In this document: positions 33,225 through 44,159 of the stretch, one piece after another
Layout: every line of letters starts with the position of its first letter
How positions within the stretch are numbered: the stretch's first letter is position 1
Source: Ceratotherium simum simum
Taxonomy: Eukaryota > Chordata > Mammalia > Perissodactyla > Rhinocerotidae
Direction of reading: 5' to 3'
NCBI RefSeq assembly: GCF_000283155.1
Contig: NW_004454181.1
Location: 23,970,124-24,034,123 of the forward strand
DNA: 64,000 bases
Position numbers and translations under genes: made by a program
Notes under the pieces: generated by a model
What the model was told of the DNA's origin: nothing
Database searches by the model: none
What the model saw: the letters and a program-made list of their open reading frames with translations, nothing else

Positions 33225-33330
33225 TTTCAGAGAGCTTTGACTTCCTTTATCTCATTTGATTTTCATAAAAGCTAAGATTATTATCTCCATTTTCAGAAAA
33301 GGAATCTTAAGACCAGAAAATAAGTCAATC
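33225..33330 (-). mobile_element. MIR SINE fragment
   Basis: TTTATCTCATTTGATTTTCA, TTATCTCCATTTTCAGAAAAG are antisense MIR core. Confidence 0.65.
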
Positions 33331-33333
33331 AGT

Positions 33334-33390
33334 TCTTTTCTTCCTTCCTCCCTCCCTTCTTTCCTTTCTTCCTTCCTTCCTTCCTTCCTC
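33334..33390 (+). repeat. TTCC pyrimidine microsatellite
   Basis: Interrupted TTCC/CTCC units ending in about seven clean TTCC repeats; a strand-asymmetric pyrimidine run likely to be polymorphic. Confidence 0.9.
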
Positions 33391-33434
33391 ATTCAAATAA
33401 CCAATAGTTGAGTGCTTTACATATATGTGGTGAT

Positions 33435-33910
33435 GTCACACAGCATGGGTCAAATTCTGGCTTTGTCTTAATTTCTTTCCTTTTCTTTTTTTGTGAGGAA
33501 GATCAGCCCTGAGCTAACATCCATGCCAATCCTCCTCTTTTTGCTGAGAAAGACTGACCCTGGGCTAATATCCGTGCTCATCTTCCTCCACTTTATATGG
33601 GGGGGCCGCCACAGCATGGCCTGCCAAGTGGTGTCTCTCTGCAAGGTTGGGATCCGAACCCGGGCAGCCAGCAGCAGAGCACGCGCACTTAACTGCTAAG
33701 CCACGGGGCCAGCCCTCTGTCTTAATTTCTTAAATGTAGGATCTCAGGCAAATTACTCAATTTCTGAAAACTCATTTCATTCCCTTGAAAGATGGGTGAC
33801 ACTAGTGATATCTGGAAGATGTTAAGAGGATGAAATTAAGTATATGCAAGTACTTAGTACAGTGCCTGGCATACAGTAAGCTCTCAATAAATGTTAGCTG
33901 CTGATATTAT
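33435..33910 (+). mobile_element. MIR SINE split by ERE
   Basis: Sense MIR from CATGGGTCAAATTCTGGCTT through AATGTAGGATCTCAGGCAAA to CAGTGCCTGGCATACAGTAA and CTCAATAAATGTTAGCTGC. The ERE at 33478-33717 sits inside its core. Confidence 0.85.
33478..33717 (-). mobile_element. ERE-type SINE with doubled tail, inside MIR
   Basis: Perfect 14-bp target copies TGTCTTAATTTCTT at 33464-33477 and 33718-33731. The antisense body ends TAAGCCACGGGGCCAGCC. The 3' region has two related segments (GAGCTAACATCCATGCCAAT and GGGCTAATATCCGTGCTCAT), a dimerised tail. Confidence 0.95.
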
Positions 33911-34122
33911 TATCACCACCACCATCACATCACCATCAGCACCAGCACTACTGCATCACCATATCACCATCAGCACCATTATAATAGCACCACTGCCACC
34001 ATTGTAACATCACTACCACCATCATCACAACATTGCCATCATCACCACCACCACGACGTTCACCACCAGCCTCATCACCATTATTACCACTACCACATTA
34101 CCACCACCATCATCATTACTAC
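33911..34122 (+). repeat. degenerate CAC/CAT trinucleotide array
   Basis: About 210 bases made almost only of CAC, CAT and interspersed TTA/GCA units, with no long pure run. It grew from the ATTATTATC end of the preceding MIR. Confidence 0.9.
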
Positions 34123-34325
34123 CTCTGCCCATGTGTGCCAGGCATTGTGTTAGGCACTATGGCTATAGAATAAAGACAAAAATAAAAGGTAACAGGTTTA
34201 TTAGTTATAATCTACATTTTGTGTTAATTGCTTTATACGTTCTTAATCCTTATAGCAACTCTGTGAAAAGTATATTATTTCACACAGCTAAAAGACAGCA
34301 AAACTTTGAACTGCAACCATATTTG
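34123..34325 (-). mobile_element. MIR SINE
   Basis: TGTGCCAGGCATTGTGTTAGG, TTAATCCTTATAGCAACTCTG and TTTCACACAGCTAAAAGAC are antisense MIR landmarks. Confidence 0.8.
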
Positions 34326-34459
34326 CCTAATTATAATAAGCTTGATATTAATGACTATACTGTACTCACATAATTTAGTAAGCTGAGGAGGTTTTATGTA
34401 ACTATTATTATGTTATAGTGTGATAACTGAAAAAAACCGAAGGGGGCTATGTAAGCCCA

Positions 34460-34650
34460 CAGGATGGCCACCTGACCAGACTGAGGGAAGATGGAGTAGT
34501 CAAGGAAGTCTTTTTAGAGGAGCTGTCATGAAGCAAATCTTGGAAAATGAAATGGAGTTAGCTGAGGCCTCATGACTAACAAATGGCAGAGCAAGGACTG
34601 GGCTCTGTGACTGCTAATTCACACCCCTGCATGTTCTCTGTAGACGCCCA
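34460..34650 (-). mobile_element. L2 fragment then MIR fragment, antisense
   Basis: AAGTCTTTTTAGAGGAGCTG and AGCAAATCTTGGAAAATGAA are antisense L2. ACTAACAAATGGCAGAGCAA is an antisense MIR head. 34651-35124 shows nothing recognised. Confidence 0.6.
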
Positions 34651-35124
34651 ATCTGCAACACAGACAGAATTGTTTTTTCTAGTCCCTGATCTCTAGTTGC
34701 TTGTAAAGCCTCTACTCTTGGCAAAGTAGTGGTTTTACTCTATAGCTAAGGAAGAAAGCTTTGCCAAGTGCTGTCAAGCCATTCCCAGTGGGATAGCATT
34801 TATAATACATCTGAAGTAAGTCCATCACCACAACGTGACAACTCCTGCTACCATACAAGTCCTTCAAAAAGAATTGGAAAGATTCCACAGCTATTCAGTA
34901 ATGCACAGGAAAAGAGAGCATTTGGATGTCTCTCAGAACGTATACAAAGTGTAGAATGTAGAGAAAGTCATGAAATTTTGACTTTTAGAGGTTCTGTCTC
35001 TTGGTATTAGAGAATATGAGTCTGTTCAGTTTCTCTGAACAGGTATTTCAAAAACAATTGGCAAATGAGCTAAGTAATCAGTTAGTTGATCAATGAACCA
35101 ATTGGTCAATCATGGGAGTCAAGG

Positions 35125-35280
35125 TGGAGAGGTCAGGCTAGTAGTGGCCTGACGGGCCACAAAAGTTGGGTTGAGACATTTGGTTTTAGTCTCTGGATGA
35201 TGGACATAAGTGTTTCATCAGAAGAAGGACAGTTTTAGAAAGATGAATGTGGCAGCACAGACTTAGATCTCAATCTGGGG
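35125..35280 (-). mobile_element. L2 LINE fragment, antisense
   Basis: AGTGGCCTGACGGGCCACAA and TCAGAAGAAGGACAGTTTTA match the antisense L2 series. Confidence 0.5.
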
Positions 35281-35384
35281 CATCACAAGGATGTGAAGAG
35301 TTAATACAAGCCAGTCAGATCTGGCTTCAGTCTCCTTTCTGCCCACTTGGCAGTCACAGACCTCTTCCTTCCTCTTGCCTCTCT

Positions 35385-35782
35385 TGTTAGTGCCGTCAAG
35401 TCAGTTCTGACTCCTAATGACCCTGTACAGCAGAGCAGAACCCTGCCCAGTCTTTTTTGCACCATCTTCTCATCTTCCCACACTATATCAGGCAATCCTC
35501 CACTGCTGTTCACAGGTCTTCATGGCCAGTTTTGTTGGAAGTGGGTGGCCAGGTCCTTCTTCCTATTTTATCTTGGTCTGAGAGCTCTGCTGAAGCTTGT
35601 CCATCATGGGTGACCCTACTGGTATTTGACATATTGGTGGCACAGCTTTCAGCATCACAGCAACATGCAGCCACCACAGTGTGACAAACGACAGACAAGT
35701 AATGTGGTTCCCTGACCGGGAAATGAACCCACGCCATGGTGGTGAGAGTGCCGAATCCTAATCACTAGAACACCAAGGATGG
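35385..35782 (-). mobile_element. composite tRNA-Glu/RTE SINE (family not named)
   Basis: A 398-bp unit flanked by perfect 13-bp copies of CTCTTGCCTCTCT (35372-35384, 35783-35795). On the minus strand it begins with a 72-base tRNA-Glu(CTC)-like head (35708-35779), continues with text like the 5' region of RTE/BovB-related LINEs (CACCCATGATGGACAAGCTT, CTGATATAGTGTGGGAAGAT), and ends with an RTE-type 3' tail (AGTCAGAACTGACTTGACGG). The layout resembles afrotherian and ruminant tRNA-RTE SINEs, where the RTE tail lets a LINE protein mobilise it. It differs from the ERE family in both head and tail. Frames in it (35301-35737) are not genes. Confidence 0.8.
35708..35779 (-). repeat. tRNA-Glu(CTC)-like SINE head
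   Basis: Reading the minus strand: TCCTTGGTGTTCTAGTGATT (A box), an anticodon-loop region ACTCTCACC, then GGGTTCATTTCCC (B box) and CAGGGAA closing the acceptor stem. By eye about 61 of 72 positions agree with mammalian tRNA-Glu as I remember it. The B box has two changes, and it is embedded in a transposon, so it is not called as a tRNA gene. Confidence 0.8.
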
Positions 35783-36074
35783 CTCTTGCCTCTCTAGCAG
35801 GGCCTAATATGACTTTGCAAGAGGTCTCACTAAGTGTTTTGGTAGATGCTTGCCTGAGCAGGCTGGTCTTACTGGAGGGTGTGTGCCGTTAAGGCAAGGT
35901 GGGAGGAGGTGGCGCTAGCTCCTCCCCATGTACATGTCTGGCTTTCCACAGGGGAAAGAATGCATCCCACAGACCACATCTGTCATCTTGCCCTCTCCAC
36001 CTTCACTCTCACCATGCACCTGGGTTCCACATGGATTTTCCGAGTGTGCTTTGAACAAAGCAACCCAACATAAC

Positions 36075-36230
36075 ATTTGCAGAGTTAGAAGGGATTTGGG
36101 ATCTGCCCAGTTTGACCTCCTCACCGTGCAAGTGGGGAAACTGAAGGGGAGAGATGAACTCAAGCTTATACTGTAAGTTGGGCCTCAAACCTAGACCTCT
36201 TGATTCCTATCCATAGTTCAGTCTACCCTT
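36075..36230 (-). mobile_element. ancient MIR-like repeat
   Basis: GAGTTAGAAGGGATTTGGGA, GTGGGGAAACTGAAGGGGAG and TTGGGCCTCAAACCTAGACC repeat the pattern seen at 3605. Confidence 0.55.
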
Positions 36231-36264
36231 CAGGGTTCCACACGGGCTTTAAGGCAATAATAGT

Positions 36265-36435
36265 CTTGAACCTTGGTATACCCCATATCAACAGGGTGAC
36301 TGATAATAAAAGTGCAAATTTCCAGAGAGTCTTGTTCAGAAGATCTGGGGTGGAGCCTGGAAATCAGCATTTTTGACATGTGTACCAAGAAAATCCAAGT
36401 ACAGGTGACACTTGGACAACATTTGAGAAACTCAG
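36265..36435 (+). mobile_element. MER5-like hAT relic
   Basis: TGTTCAGAAGATCTGGGGTG, CCTGGAAATCAGCATTTTTG and AACATTTGAGAAACTCAGG follow the MER5 order. Confidence 0.7.
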
Positions 36436-36464
36436 GTTTAGAGGAATTTTCTACCTCAACGTAT

Positions 36465-36560
36465 CAGCCTCATTGTACAGATGTGCAAACTGAGGCTCAG
36501 GAAGATGAGATGGCCACAGAGCAATTTTATTGTACAGGCAGGACTAGAACCCAGGTGAGG
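36465..36560 (-). mobile_element. MIR SINE fragment
   Basis: CAGATGTGCAAACTGAGGCT and ACAGGCAGGACTAGAACCC are antisense MIR. Confidence 0.75.
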
Positions 36561-37827
36561 AGGGTGGGATTCCGCAAAGTGGAGATGGCAGTAAAGAACT
36601 GACTCACAATGAGAAAGAACGTCCATTTTCAATTTCCTTTCAATGCTTTAATTAAGTAAAAAGGAAAATCTCAGTTTTGTACTGTCTTGAAGATTTCTTT
36701 AGCAATTCTTAATCTCCACGCCCTACCACTTGCTTTTCATTTTAAATGAAAAGAGAGCAGAAGTCGGGCTCAGAACCCTCTGTAGGCAATGGTATACAGC
36801 TAGAATATGATGTTGTTTTATCTTTTTATTTTTATGGCTTCCATCTATTAATGGTAGGTGATACTGGTTTTTCTATTTGCAATAGTAGATATGTTTCATC
36901 TTTAAATAAAATATTTAAATTATAACATAATTTTATTTAAAGAAAAAAGTAAATGCACAGATCTGATAAACACATGAAGATAGCAGAAGGACTGAAGGTT
37001 AGGAAACAGTGATCTAAGCATACCTCAGAAGGGGGAAACTAACCAGCTGGAGCCTAGGGAACCATTGAGTGGCACAGGCTGTATTCAATTCCAGGCAGTC
37101 TCACTCCAAGGAAGATATTTGATAGACAGTAATTTAAGAAGAGAACCAGGACTAGGTTTCATGAGGAAGGATTTCATTGGGATTACCCCTGGAGGGTTAA
37201 GATGTTTTAGTAGGACAGATTACAGTTTAGGTAGACCTTAGATTCAGGAGAAAATCTCAATCATACATAATCCAGGGAAATCAGGGCAAATGATACGAAG
37301 GAAGATCTTATTGACAACATATTCTTGTACGTGTAGGATGTGCTCCTGATTGCTTAGAGGAATGGAACGTGGATGTTAAATGGATTGGTAGAGATTTAAT
37401 TTGAAGAAAGGAATAGGGACACGCTGTGCTAAAGCAAGTGTCACACAAAGAGGGTTGGTGGGTAGCTATAGAGTGGGACTCACTATCTGAAAGCTGAAGT
37501 GGAACAAATCCCAAATCTCCCAGATTTCAGGAGGCCTCCCAGATGGATTTCTAGTATCAAGCTGTGTGAATATCCTGTGAGCTGACCAAGAGCCTCATTC
37601 TGACATCATGGGGTGAACCTGCAGGCAAGGCCAGGTCTGGAGGAGGTGGAGGGTGTGGTGGGGGCTGAACTATCAGTTGCTGGGGCAGCAGACACATTAA
37701 AGAAAAGCATGTCCCTTTGACAACCTTCTCTACTCATCTCATGGTCTTTGATTCACACTGCTTCCCCTAAATCTTTTTGTCATAGTCACAATGTATCATC
37801 TTAAAATGTCACGAGATATACGCTTTA
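36561..37827. other. single-copy-looking interval
   Basis: AT-rich at 36800-36950. A G-rich patch GGAGGAGGTGGAGGGTGTGG at 37639-37658. No gene or clear repeat. Confidence 0.45.
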
Positions 37828-38046
37828 TTTATTTATTTATTTTTTTAAAGATTTTATTTATTTATTTTTCCCCCCAAAGCCCCAGTAGTTGTATGTCATA
37901 GCTGCACATCCTTCCAGTTGCTGCATGTGGGACGCGGCCTCAGCATGGCCGGAGAAGCGGTGCGTCGGTGCGCGCCCGAGATCCGAACCCGGGCCGCCAG
38001 CAGCGGAGCGTGCGCACTTAACCACTAAGCCACGGGGCCGGCCCCG
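37828..38046 (-). mobile_element. young ERE1 SINE
   Basis: The best-preserved SINE: a (TTTA)n/poly-T start, then TTGTATGTCATAGCTGCACA and GAAGCGGTGCGTCGGTGCGC, ending TAAGCCACGGGGCCGGCCCC. CpGs are still present in number. Target copies CGAGATATAC(G/A)CTTTA at 37812-37827 and 38047-38062 differ at one base. Frames at 37858-38071 are SINE text. Confidence 0.97.
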
Positions 38047-38115
38047 CGAGATATACACTTTAAATGGGTGAACTTGATGGTATGTAAATTATGCATCAAT
38101 AAGACTGTTTAAAAT
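38047..38115 (+). mobile_element. L1 3' end fragment
   Basis: ATACACTTTAAATGGGTGAAC followed by GTATGTAAATTATGCATCAAT matches the last bases of many old L1 3' UTRs; the ERE1 is inserted at its edge. Confidence 0.6.
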
Positions 38116-39099
38116 GCCATGGGAATGGGCCTCTCCTGGCAGCACAATTCCCCATACACTCTGCATTTCTGAATCCTTTAGAACCGACTAGTCTCTTCCA
38201 TTCTTTCCTGTCAATGCTCATCCCAGAAACGTTGAGTCTATCCCATTAGTTCCCCCCTACATCCGTGGTCCTTGCTGTCCCTCATCACACTGGGTGATAA
38301 TTAAAACAGATCAGTGCCTCAGGTCTCCCGGATCCTGACCCAGCTGTACCTAGCCATTCACTGTACCACCTCCCTGTCTCTTCTCTGCTCTGTGCTCTTG
38401 TCTCCCCTGACAACATTTTGAACTTTCTCTTTGATCAAATCACAGGGCTGGTGAGAGCACAAGATGTTAGCTGAGGCTATGTTAAAGAAGATTTTCAGTG
38501 ATTATTAACAAAACAAAACAACACCAACGACAAAACAACCTCTCATCCTTTGCTTTCTATCAACCTACAGATAACAAGGCTAGAAGTGTTCATAGCACTG
38601 GCACCTCCGTCCTCACCTCCAACTCACGATTCCACCAGCTGAATGTGCATTTGGCTGCAGTATTTATCTGTCTTTAAGCCACCATCAGGAGTCCCTGATT
38701 CTGACACCAAGGCCCCAAAGCTATTATGAAGTCCCTTATAGACATGATTACAGAGGTAGACTGCCACGGACCTAAAACACAATGCAATTTATTTCTCTGA
38801 CTCACCTTTCACACTAAAGACATCACAGACAATGCCTCTGCAGCAGCACAGAGAGGGACCCAGGCAATGAGAAACAGAGAGCAGGAGACACACAATAGCA
38901 TGACTGGGAGACTGTGGAGGCGGGGAGGGAGAGGGAGAGCCAGGGGCACGTGGAGAATGAAGAATGCTCTCGCCAGTCGGGCTCCATGGGGCCATTCGCT
39001 AGGCAGGTCTGCGGGGGAGAAATCATTAGTTGTTCACAGGGCCTTGATGTGCGGGGCTGGATCTCTGGGCTGCTGCAGAATTCCAGGGCTGGGGTTTGC
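38116..39099. other. single-copy-looking interval
   Basis: No gene accepted. Opposing frames at 38789-39228 are mutual shadows in GC-richer sequence with few CpGs. No repeats recognised. Confidence 0.45.
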
Positions 39100-39470
39100 T
39101 TTGTAAAGCATGTTTATACTCCTCTTATGTGTCAGGGGCCATGGATGCAGAGTGGAGCAGACATCATCTCTTTTCTCATGCAGTTTATAATCTACTGGCA
39201 CACACCATATGGGGTTGAAAGGGGATAGCGAGTAGCATTGGAAGGCTAGGAGACTACCTGGTTCTCAAGATGTCCCACTGCTTTTATTTTCCCAGGGTGC
39301 TCTGCACGCCAATCAGGCTTATGGAATCTCTCTCTCTGAAACGGGTAGCATTGATATTTTTATTTCACAGTTGAGGAAACTGAGGCCCAGGGAGAATAAT
39401 GAACTCATCCAAAGTCTGTCTATTAGCACAAATAGTATTAAAACCCAGACAATCTGATCTCAAGACCCTT
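39100..39470 (-). mobile_element. L2 fragment then MIR fragment, antisense
   Basis: 39100-39230 has CTCATGCAGTTTATAATCTAC (antisense L2). 39345-39470 has CACAGTTGAGGAAACTGAGGC (antisense MIR). Confidence 0.7.
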
Positions 39471-39774
39471 GAACTTGAACCACAAAGGTGACCTGTTTCA
39501 GTGAAGGCACTGGCAATAGCAGTGGAGAAGAGAGAATTGACTGGAAATAATAAAGAACTAGAAAAAATAAGACTTCTTCCCTTTCTATGCAACCTCAAGT
39601 TACTTAAGAGGTTAGCAGGGGAAGGTGGAGTGATGGAATGAAGCAAAATGTTTCTAAAAGGAATATGAGCACAAAAGTTAAGGTTTTTCTCCAACATCAT
39701 GTTTCTTGAAATTTTCACTCAGCCCAGAGGATTCCAACAGCCATTGCCGGAGAAACAGAGTGAAAATTAATTTG

Positions 39775-40690
39775 TTCTATTCAACAAACTCTGCTAGGAT
39801 ATCTGTTATGTGACACATGCTGCTCTTAGATGCCTGGGCTGGGGGAGGGATGAGGAAGGAAGAGGCAAGAGGGAGAAGATTCACAGATGAGCGTGATCAG
39901 GTCCTTTCTCCCAAAGGAGCTGTCAGTCTAAGGGGGAGACAGTCATGCATACAAATCTTGCTCATGTAGGGGAGAATAATAAAAGATATAATGGAGAGAT
40001 GCTAATTTTTGTGGGGTTGGGCGTAGGGGGCTCGGGAAAGCTTATTGGTGGGGATTAGATCTAAACTTGGCCCTGAGGGATGGTTAAAAGTCTTAAGTGG
40101 AGAGAGGGAAGGGTAAAGAGGAGAACAGAAAGGCATTGCTGGCAAACTGAGTAGCTTGATCTGAGGTGCATAAGCAGGAGAATAAAGAAAGGAGATCTGG
40201 CTGTGGTTTAGGACATGGATGTGAGTTCGTGGCAGGGTTCAGGAGGGTGTGGAAGGACAAATGTGATGGGATAGGGTCAGAGTCTGCTGAGCCTTGAATG
40301 TTACAGGTGAAGCCTGGACTTCACCGTGAGTGTAACAAGGGGTGGTGTAACAGGAGGTCTGCTTTAAGATGATGATTCTAACAGCAGAAATGGGGATGGA
40401 TTTGGTGGTAGGGACAGCCTAGAGGCAGAGGCCAGTTAGGAGCTTCTGTCAGTACTGCCAGCTATGGCTGTTGGGAGGCTGACAGATTCAGAACTTGGTG
40501 ACAGATCAAAGACACGGGTGAGGGAAAAGAAGAGTCAAGACTCTTGGTCTCTTTCTGGGTGATTCAGCAAACTACAGCACCATCGCTGAGACAGGGAATG
40601 CAAGAGGAGGGACAGAAGAAAGTGGAGGTGAAAATTATGGCCTCGGATTTGGACATGAACAACCAATGACCAGTTGGCATTGTAGATACT
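39775..40690 (-). mobile_element. long antisense L2 LINE segment
   Basis: In order: CTGCTCTTAGATGCCTGGGC, AAGGAGCTGTCAGTCTAAGG, GAGCCTTGAATGTTACAGGT, TCAAGACTCTTGGTCTCTTT, GGATTTGGACATGAACAACC. These match the complement of the L2 3' UTR and RT-domain end. About 900 bp, decayed. Confidence 0.7.
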
Positions 40691-42184
40691 TATTTAATAT
40701 TGGGAATGGATTCTTTATAGGTAGGGCTAACTTGAGACCAAGAAATAAAAGCTGCTTATGTTTGTATCACTCACCTTCCAAACACGTGTTCTGAAACAAT
40801 TTGTATCATTTATGCTCTTGTCTACCACCTATATGTTTTGTTGGCTGGGGAATGATGTTGACAAATCTGAAGTGTTAGGTTTCAATCCACCATGTGTGCC
40901 AGTTAACTCGCTCTAGTCAACAGACACAGGCCACACCTCTGACAACCTTGGATCATCTCTCCAATGGGCTAAAACACCATCCCAATTCTTAGATGTGGAA
41001 TTAAATGAGCAGTGGTGGTGGATGGTGAGCCAGCAGCATTATTCTGTACACATGTCAACACTCTAACTTTACAGGGAATTTTTGCATCCACTCACCTCAT
41101 CCTAACAACCCATTAAAAATAGCTTATGCCTCTTTAGAATGTAAAATCCATGTGCCACACTCTCTATCCCGTGGAGATTTTGATGCACCCCACTAAGATG
41201 GATATATGGATCCAGTGGAGAAATTTCTTGGTTCATATAGAATCTACCATCTGTTTAGCCGAAAAGACTTCTTGAAACTTTATTTCCAAGTAGCAAAAAA
41301 CAAAACAAAACAACAAATGTAATCATTTTCTAATTGTGAAACCATATTTTAATGTTGAATAAGTTTTTTTAAATATGCCCCTCCTCTGAAGACATTGATA
41401 TGTATCCCACAGAGGTCAGACATTTATCTGACCCCTTGTTTAAGACTAGCTCTTGCATTAGGGTGGGGAGTTATAATCCTGTTCATAGATGCCCAAGAAA
41501 GTACACGGCTTGCCCAGGGTCACACAGCTGGTGGTGATGATCTTGAGGATCATGCCACAATCTGACACTATCTTTCCGTGAGTGACTGACAATACATTAC
41601 CATCTGTGTATTTATCAGTTACATTTCCGAGTGAGAAATCTTTATTCATCCCATTACTGAAGGGGTTTATGAAATGAAACTGAACATGTAAGATTTTTCC
41701 AGTTGCTATTATCGAGGTTTACTGAAGTGTTTTCTACCTTCATTGGCCCTTTTGCTTTCCTCAGACATTTTTTTTCAGCTTGAATTTCTAAGGACTTTTT
41801 CCCCTCTAGTATCTGCCAATAGATCCAGGCTATTTCACAGCTCCTTCTCCCTAGAGGGGCATTTATCAGTCAGTCTTTCAGCTAAACCTTCACTTGGCAT
41901 CAAATACTGAAGTCAAGTAACCCTGCTGTTCTCCAAAACAGCCTGCTAATTACACCCTTTGGATAATAAGCTTCAGAGAAAAGTTAGAAGCAGAGGCACA
42001 GAGAGGAAAGGAGGGGCGATTCTCTTCTCTCAACTTGCTTTGGAACAGGATAAACATTTCCAGGTGAGGTGACTTTTCCAAGGCAAGCACCAGTGTAGCC
42101 CCAAAACCTTCAGAGGACTCCCCGTCACAAATCAAGTGTAGATACATCTTGGCCTGGTGGCGGAGGGTCTCCTTGGCCAGTCCC
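40691..42184. other. mostly unassigned interval
   Basis: A weak antisense MIR lies at 41440-41600 (GCCCAGGGTCACACAGCTGG). Otherwise no repeat or gene is recognised. Confidence 0.45.
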
Positions 42185-42395
42185 CACACTCTGGAATTTG
42201 ACAGACATTGATTCTGTTCCTAGCTCTGCATGTTTTTAGATGGGAGACCTTGGGTAAGTTATTCTACTCTGAGCCTCGAAGAGCTACCCATTTCTAAATG
42301 GGCATTTTAATAGCATGTATCTGAGGACTGTTGTGAGCATTAAGTGAGAATATGCACAAGATGTGTTTAGCAGAGTATCTAGCACTCATATGACA
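42185..42395 (+). mobile_element. MIR SINE
   Basis: GATTCTGTTCCTAGCTCTGC, GGGAGACCTTGGGTAAGTTA, CATTAAGTGAGAATATGCAC are sense MIR. Confidence 0.8.
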
Positions 42396-42399
42396 ACTG

Positions 42400-42985
42400 T
42401 TCTGACTGTTGCAACCTTCTAGCCAAATATTTTCCATCTTCTTGCTTTTTTGCCTGTGCACACGTGGTGTTTCTACTCAGAACGGCCTTTCCCATCACTC
42501 TTGCCAAGAGTAGAAATCCAACCATCCTTAAAGGATCAGCTCAAATGCTTCCTCTCCCACACGGTCTTCCTTAATACTCCCTTCTCCAAACCAATGAGCA
42601 TCTTGCTCCTTTGAGCGTTGATGGATACTGTTGTGACTTTCTCATGTCATGTAGCACTTTTTATTTGAGTCAGCATTTCAGCTCCTCAAGGTAACTTGAG
42701 GGTAGGTGCCACTGCCTTATACTATTTATTCATTCCCATGAGCTCTGAACTTCTCCAACTGTCACACTCATCACACCTTATTGTGATCTAATATCTGTCT
42801 TTCCAACAGGGACCTGAGTTGTATCCCCAGTACTTAGCATGGCAGGCATCCAACGGACATTGGTTGAATGAATGAATGAGTGAATGAAAGTTCCTGTCAA
42901 TCCTCTTTATGTCTCCTACAGTGCCCAACACATAGTAGGTCCTCAATATTTGTCTAAAGACAAATTCACTACGTGCATTGGGAGG
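42400..42985 (+). mobile_element. L2 LINE 3' ends (two tandem pieces)
   Basis: 42400-42890 runs from CAGAACGGCCTTTCCCATCA to GGTTGAATGAATGAATGAG. A second L2-type close follows at 42890-42985 (ACACATAGTAGGTCCTCAAT). Confidence 0.8.
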
Positions 42986-42999
42986 ATTCACAAACTCAA

Positions 43000-44155
43000 A
43001 TGCCTTTGCGGGCCATGTGGGTAAGCAGCATGAGTGAAAAGGCCTGGGAATGATACCATAGGAAAAACCAAGAAGAGCAGCTAACCATAAGAGGAGTATG
43101 CTCTTCTTCTAAAAGAACTCACATGCAATTTCTTAAAGACACTGCTTGTGAAAAAAAAACACATCCAGGGGCCAAATTTCTCCTGCCATCTACTTTTCTA
43201 TAACCTTTTCACTATGAGTTGAGGGAGGTCCCTGACCCATAAGGCTTAGAAACTTGTATCAATTACAGGCAGTGTTCATTTGTCAATAGATGAGGAACAC
43301 GTGTGTAGGGTATCTCTTCTGTTCTTTTGGGGCCTCATCTCACCTTTATGAAAGCCTCTCCCAGCATCCATGAGAATCTTCAACTCCATTCCTGCTCAAA
43401 GCTTGCTTTTGTGTAAATTCTCAGATGGACAGCAAGTTACAACTTTCTAATACTCATGTATAAATGACCAGTAAATAATTTTTATATTAGTCCTTTCTGG
43501 GTAACTTGTCAGTTAAAAGTACCAATCCCTTCGACCAAATGGTGGGGTAGTAATAGGGAGAATTGTAGCCTAGAGAACAGGGAAATCTAATTATAAGAGG
43601 GAATCTTAGAGACTAGGAAGCTTCATGGCGTGTGTCTCTCCAATCACATCACATACCATCGCCCCATCCTCCGATTGAACTTTCATTTCCTGTAGTGAGA
43701 ACAGATCAAGACTAAATGACCTCCATGTCTCTGTAAGAGTCATGGATAAAACAGGTCAATGCGACTGGCAGCAGGCTTCACAGAGGAGGCTGATAAGGGT
43801 GAAGGTAGGGTAAGAAACGTTGGAAATGGATTCATTTTCCACAATTAGGTTTCCGTTCAGAGGCTGGCATTTTTTCTTGATGCAGCTCCTCCAAATCTGT
43901 TCTGAGCTAACACACGAGCTGTGGGTCTAGCGTGTGAAGGAACACTCTGCGTTCAGAAGCAGCGGTCCCAGTTCTCTTGCTTAGCACCATCTGAAGGAAG
44001 GAGCCCCAAGCCTGTGCCCATAGACCAGGGCAGACCTGCCAGGAGAAATGGACCAGAAAGAGAACAGGCAGATCCCCCCACACCCCAGCCCCACTCCATG
44101 GGAGGCTGCTGTATAATGCATATCCTGTTGATTCCTGGTAAAGAACTAGGAAGGA
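43000..44155. other. single-copy-looking interval
   Basis: Nothing recognised. The 116-codon plus frame at 43921-44271 and the minus frame across it have no domain or splice support. Confidence 0.45.
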
Positions 44156-44159
44156 ACAC

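Noticed and set aside
33911..34122. CRISPR-like or minisatellite array
   Set aside because: No fixed-length repeat and spacer structure; it is a degenerate trinucleotide array.
35708..35779. Functional tRNA-Glu gene
   Set aside because: It is the head of a SINE with target duplications, is continued by an RTE-like body instead of a terminator, and has a changed B box.
35385..35782. Afrotherian origin suggested by the RTE-like tail
   Set aside because: Five ERE SINEs identify a perissodactyl; the RTE-like SINE alone does not outweigh them.
38789..39228. Possible gene or promoter in the GC-richer block
   Set aside because: Overlapping frames on both strands, few CpGs, and no domain or promoter motif.
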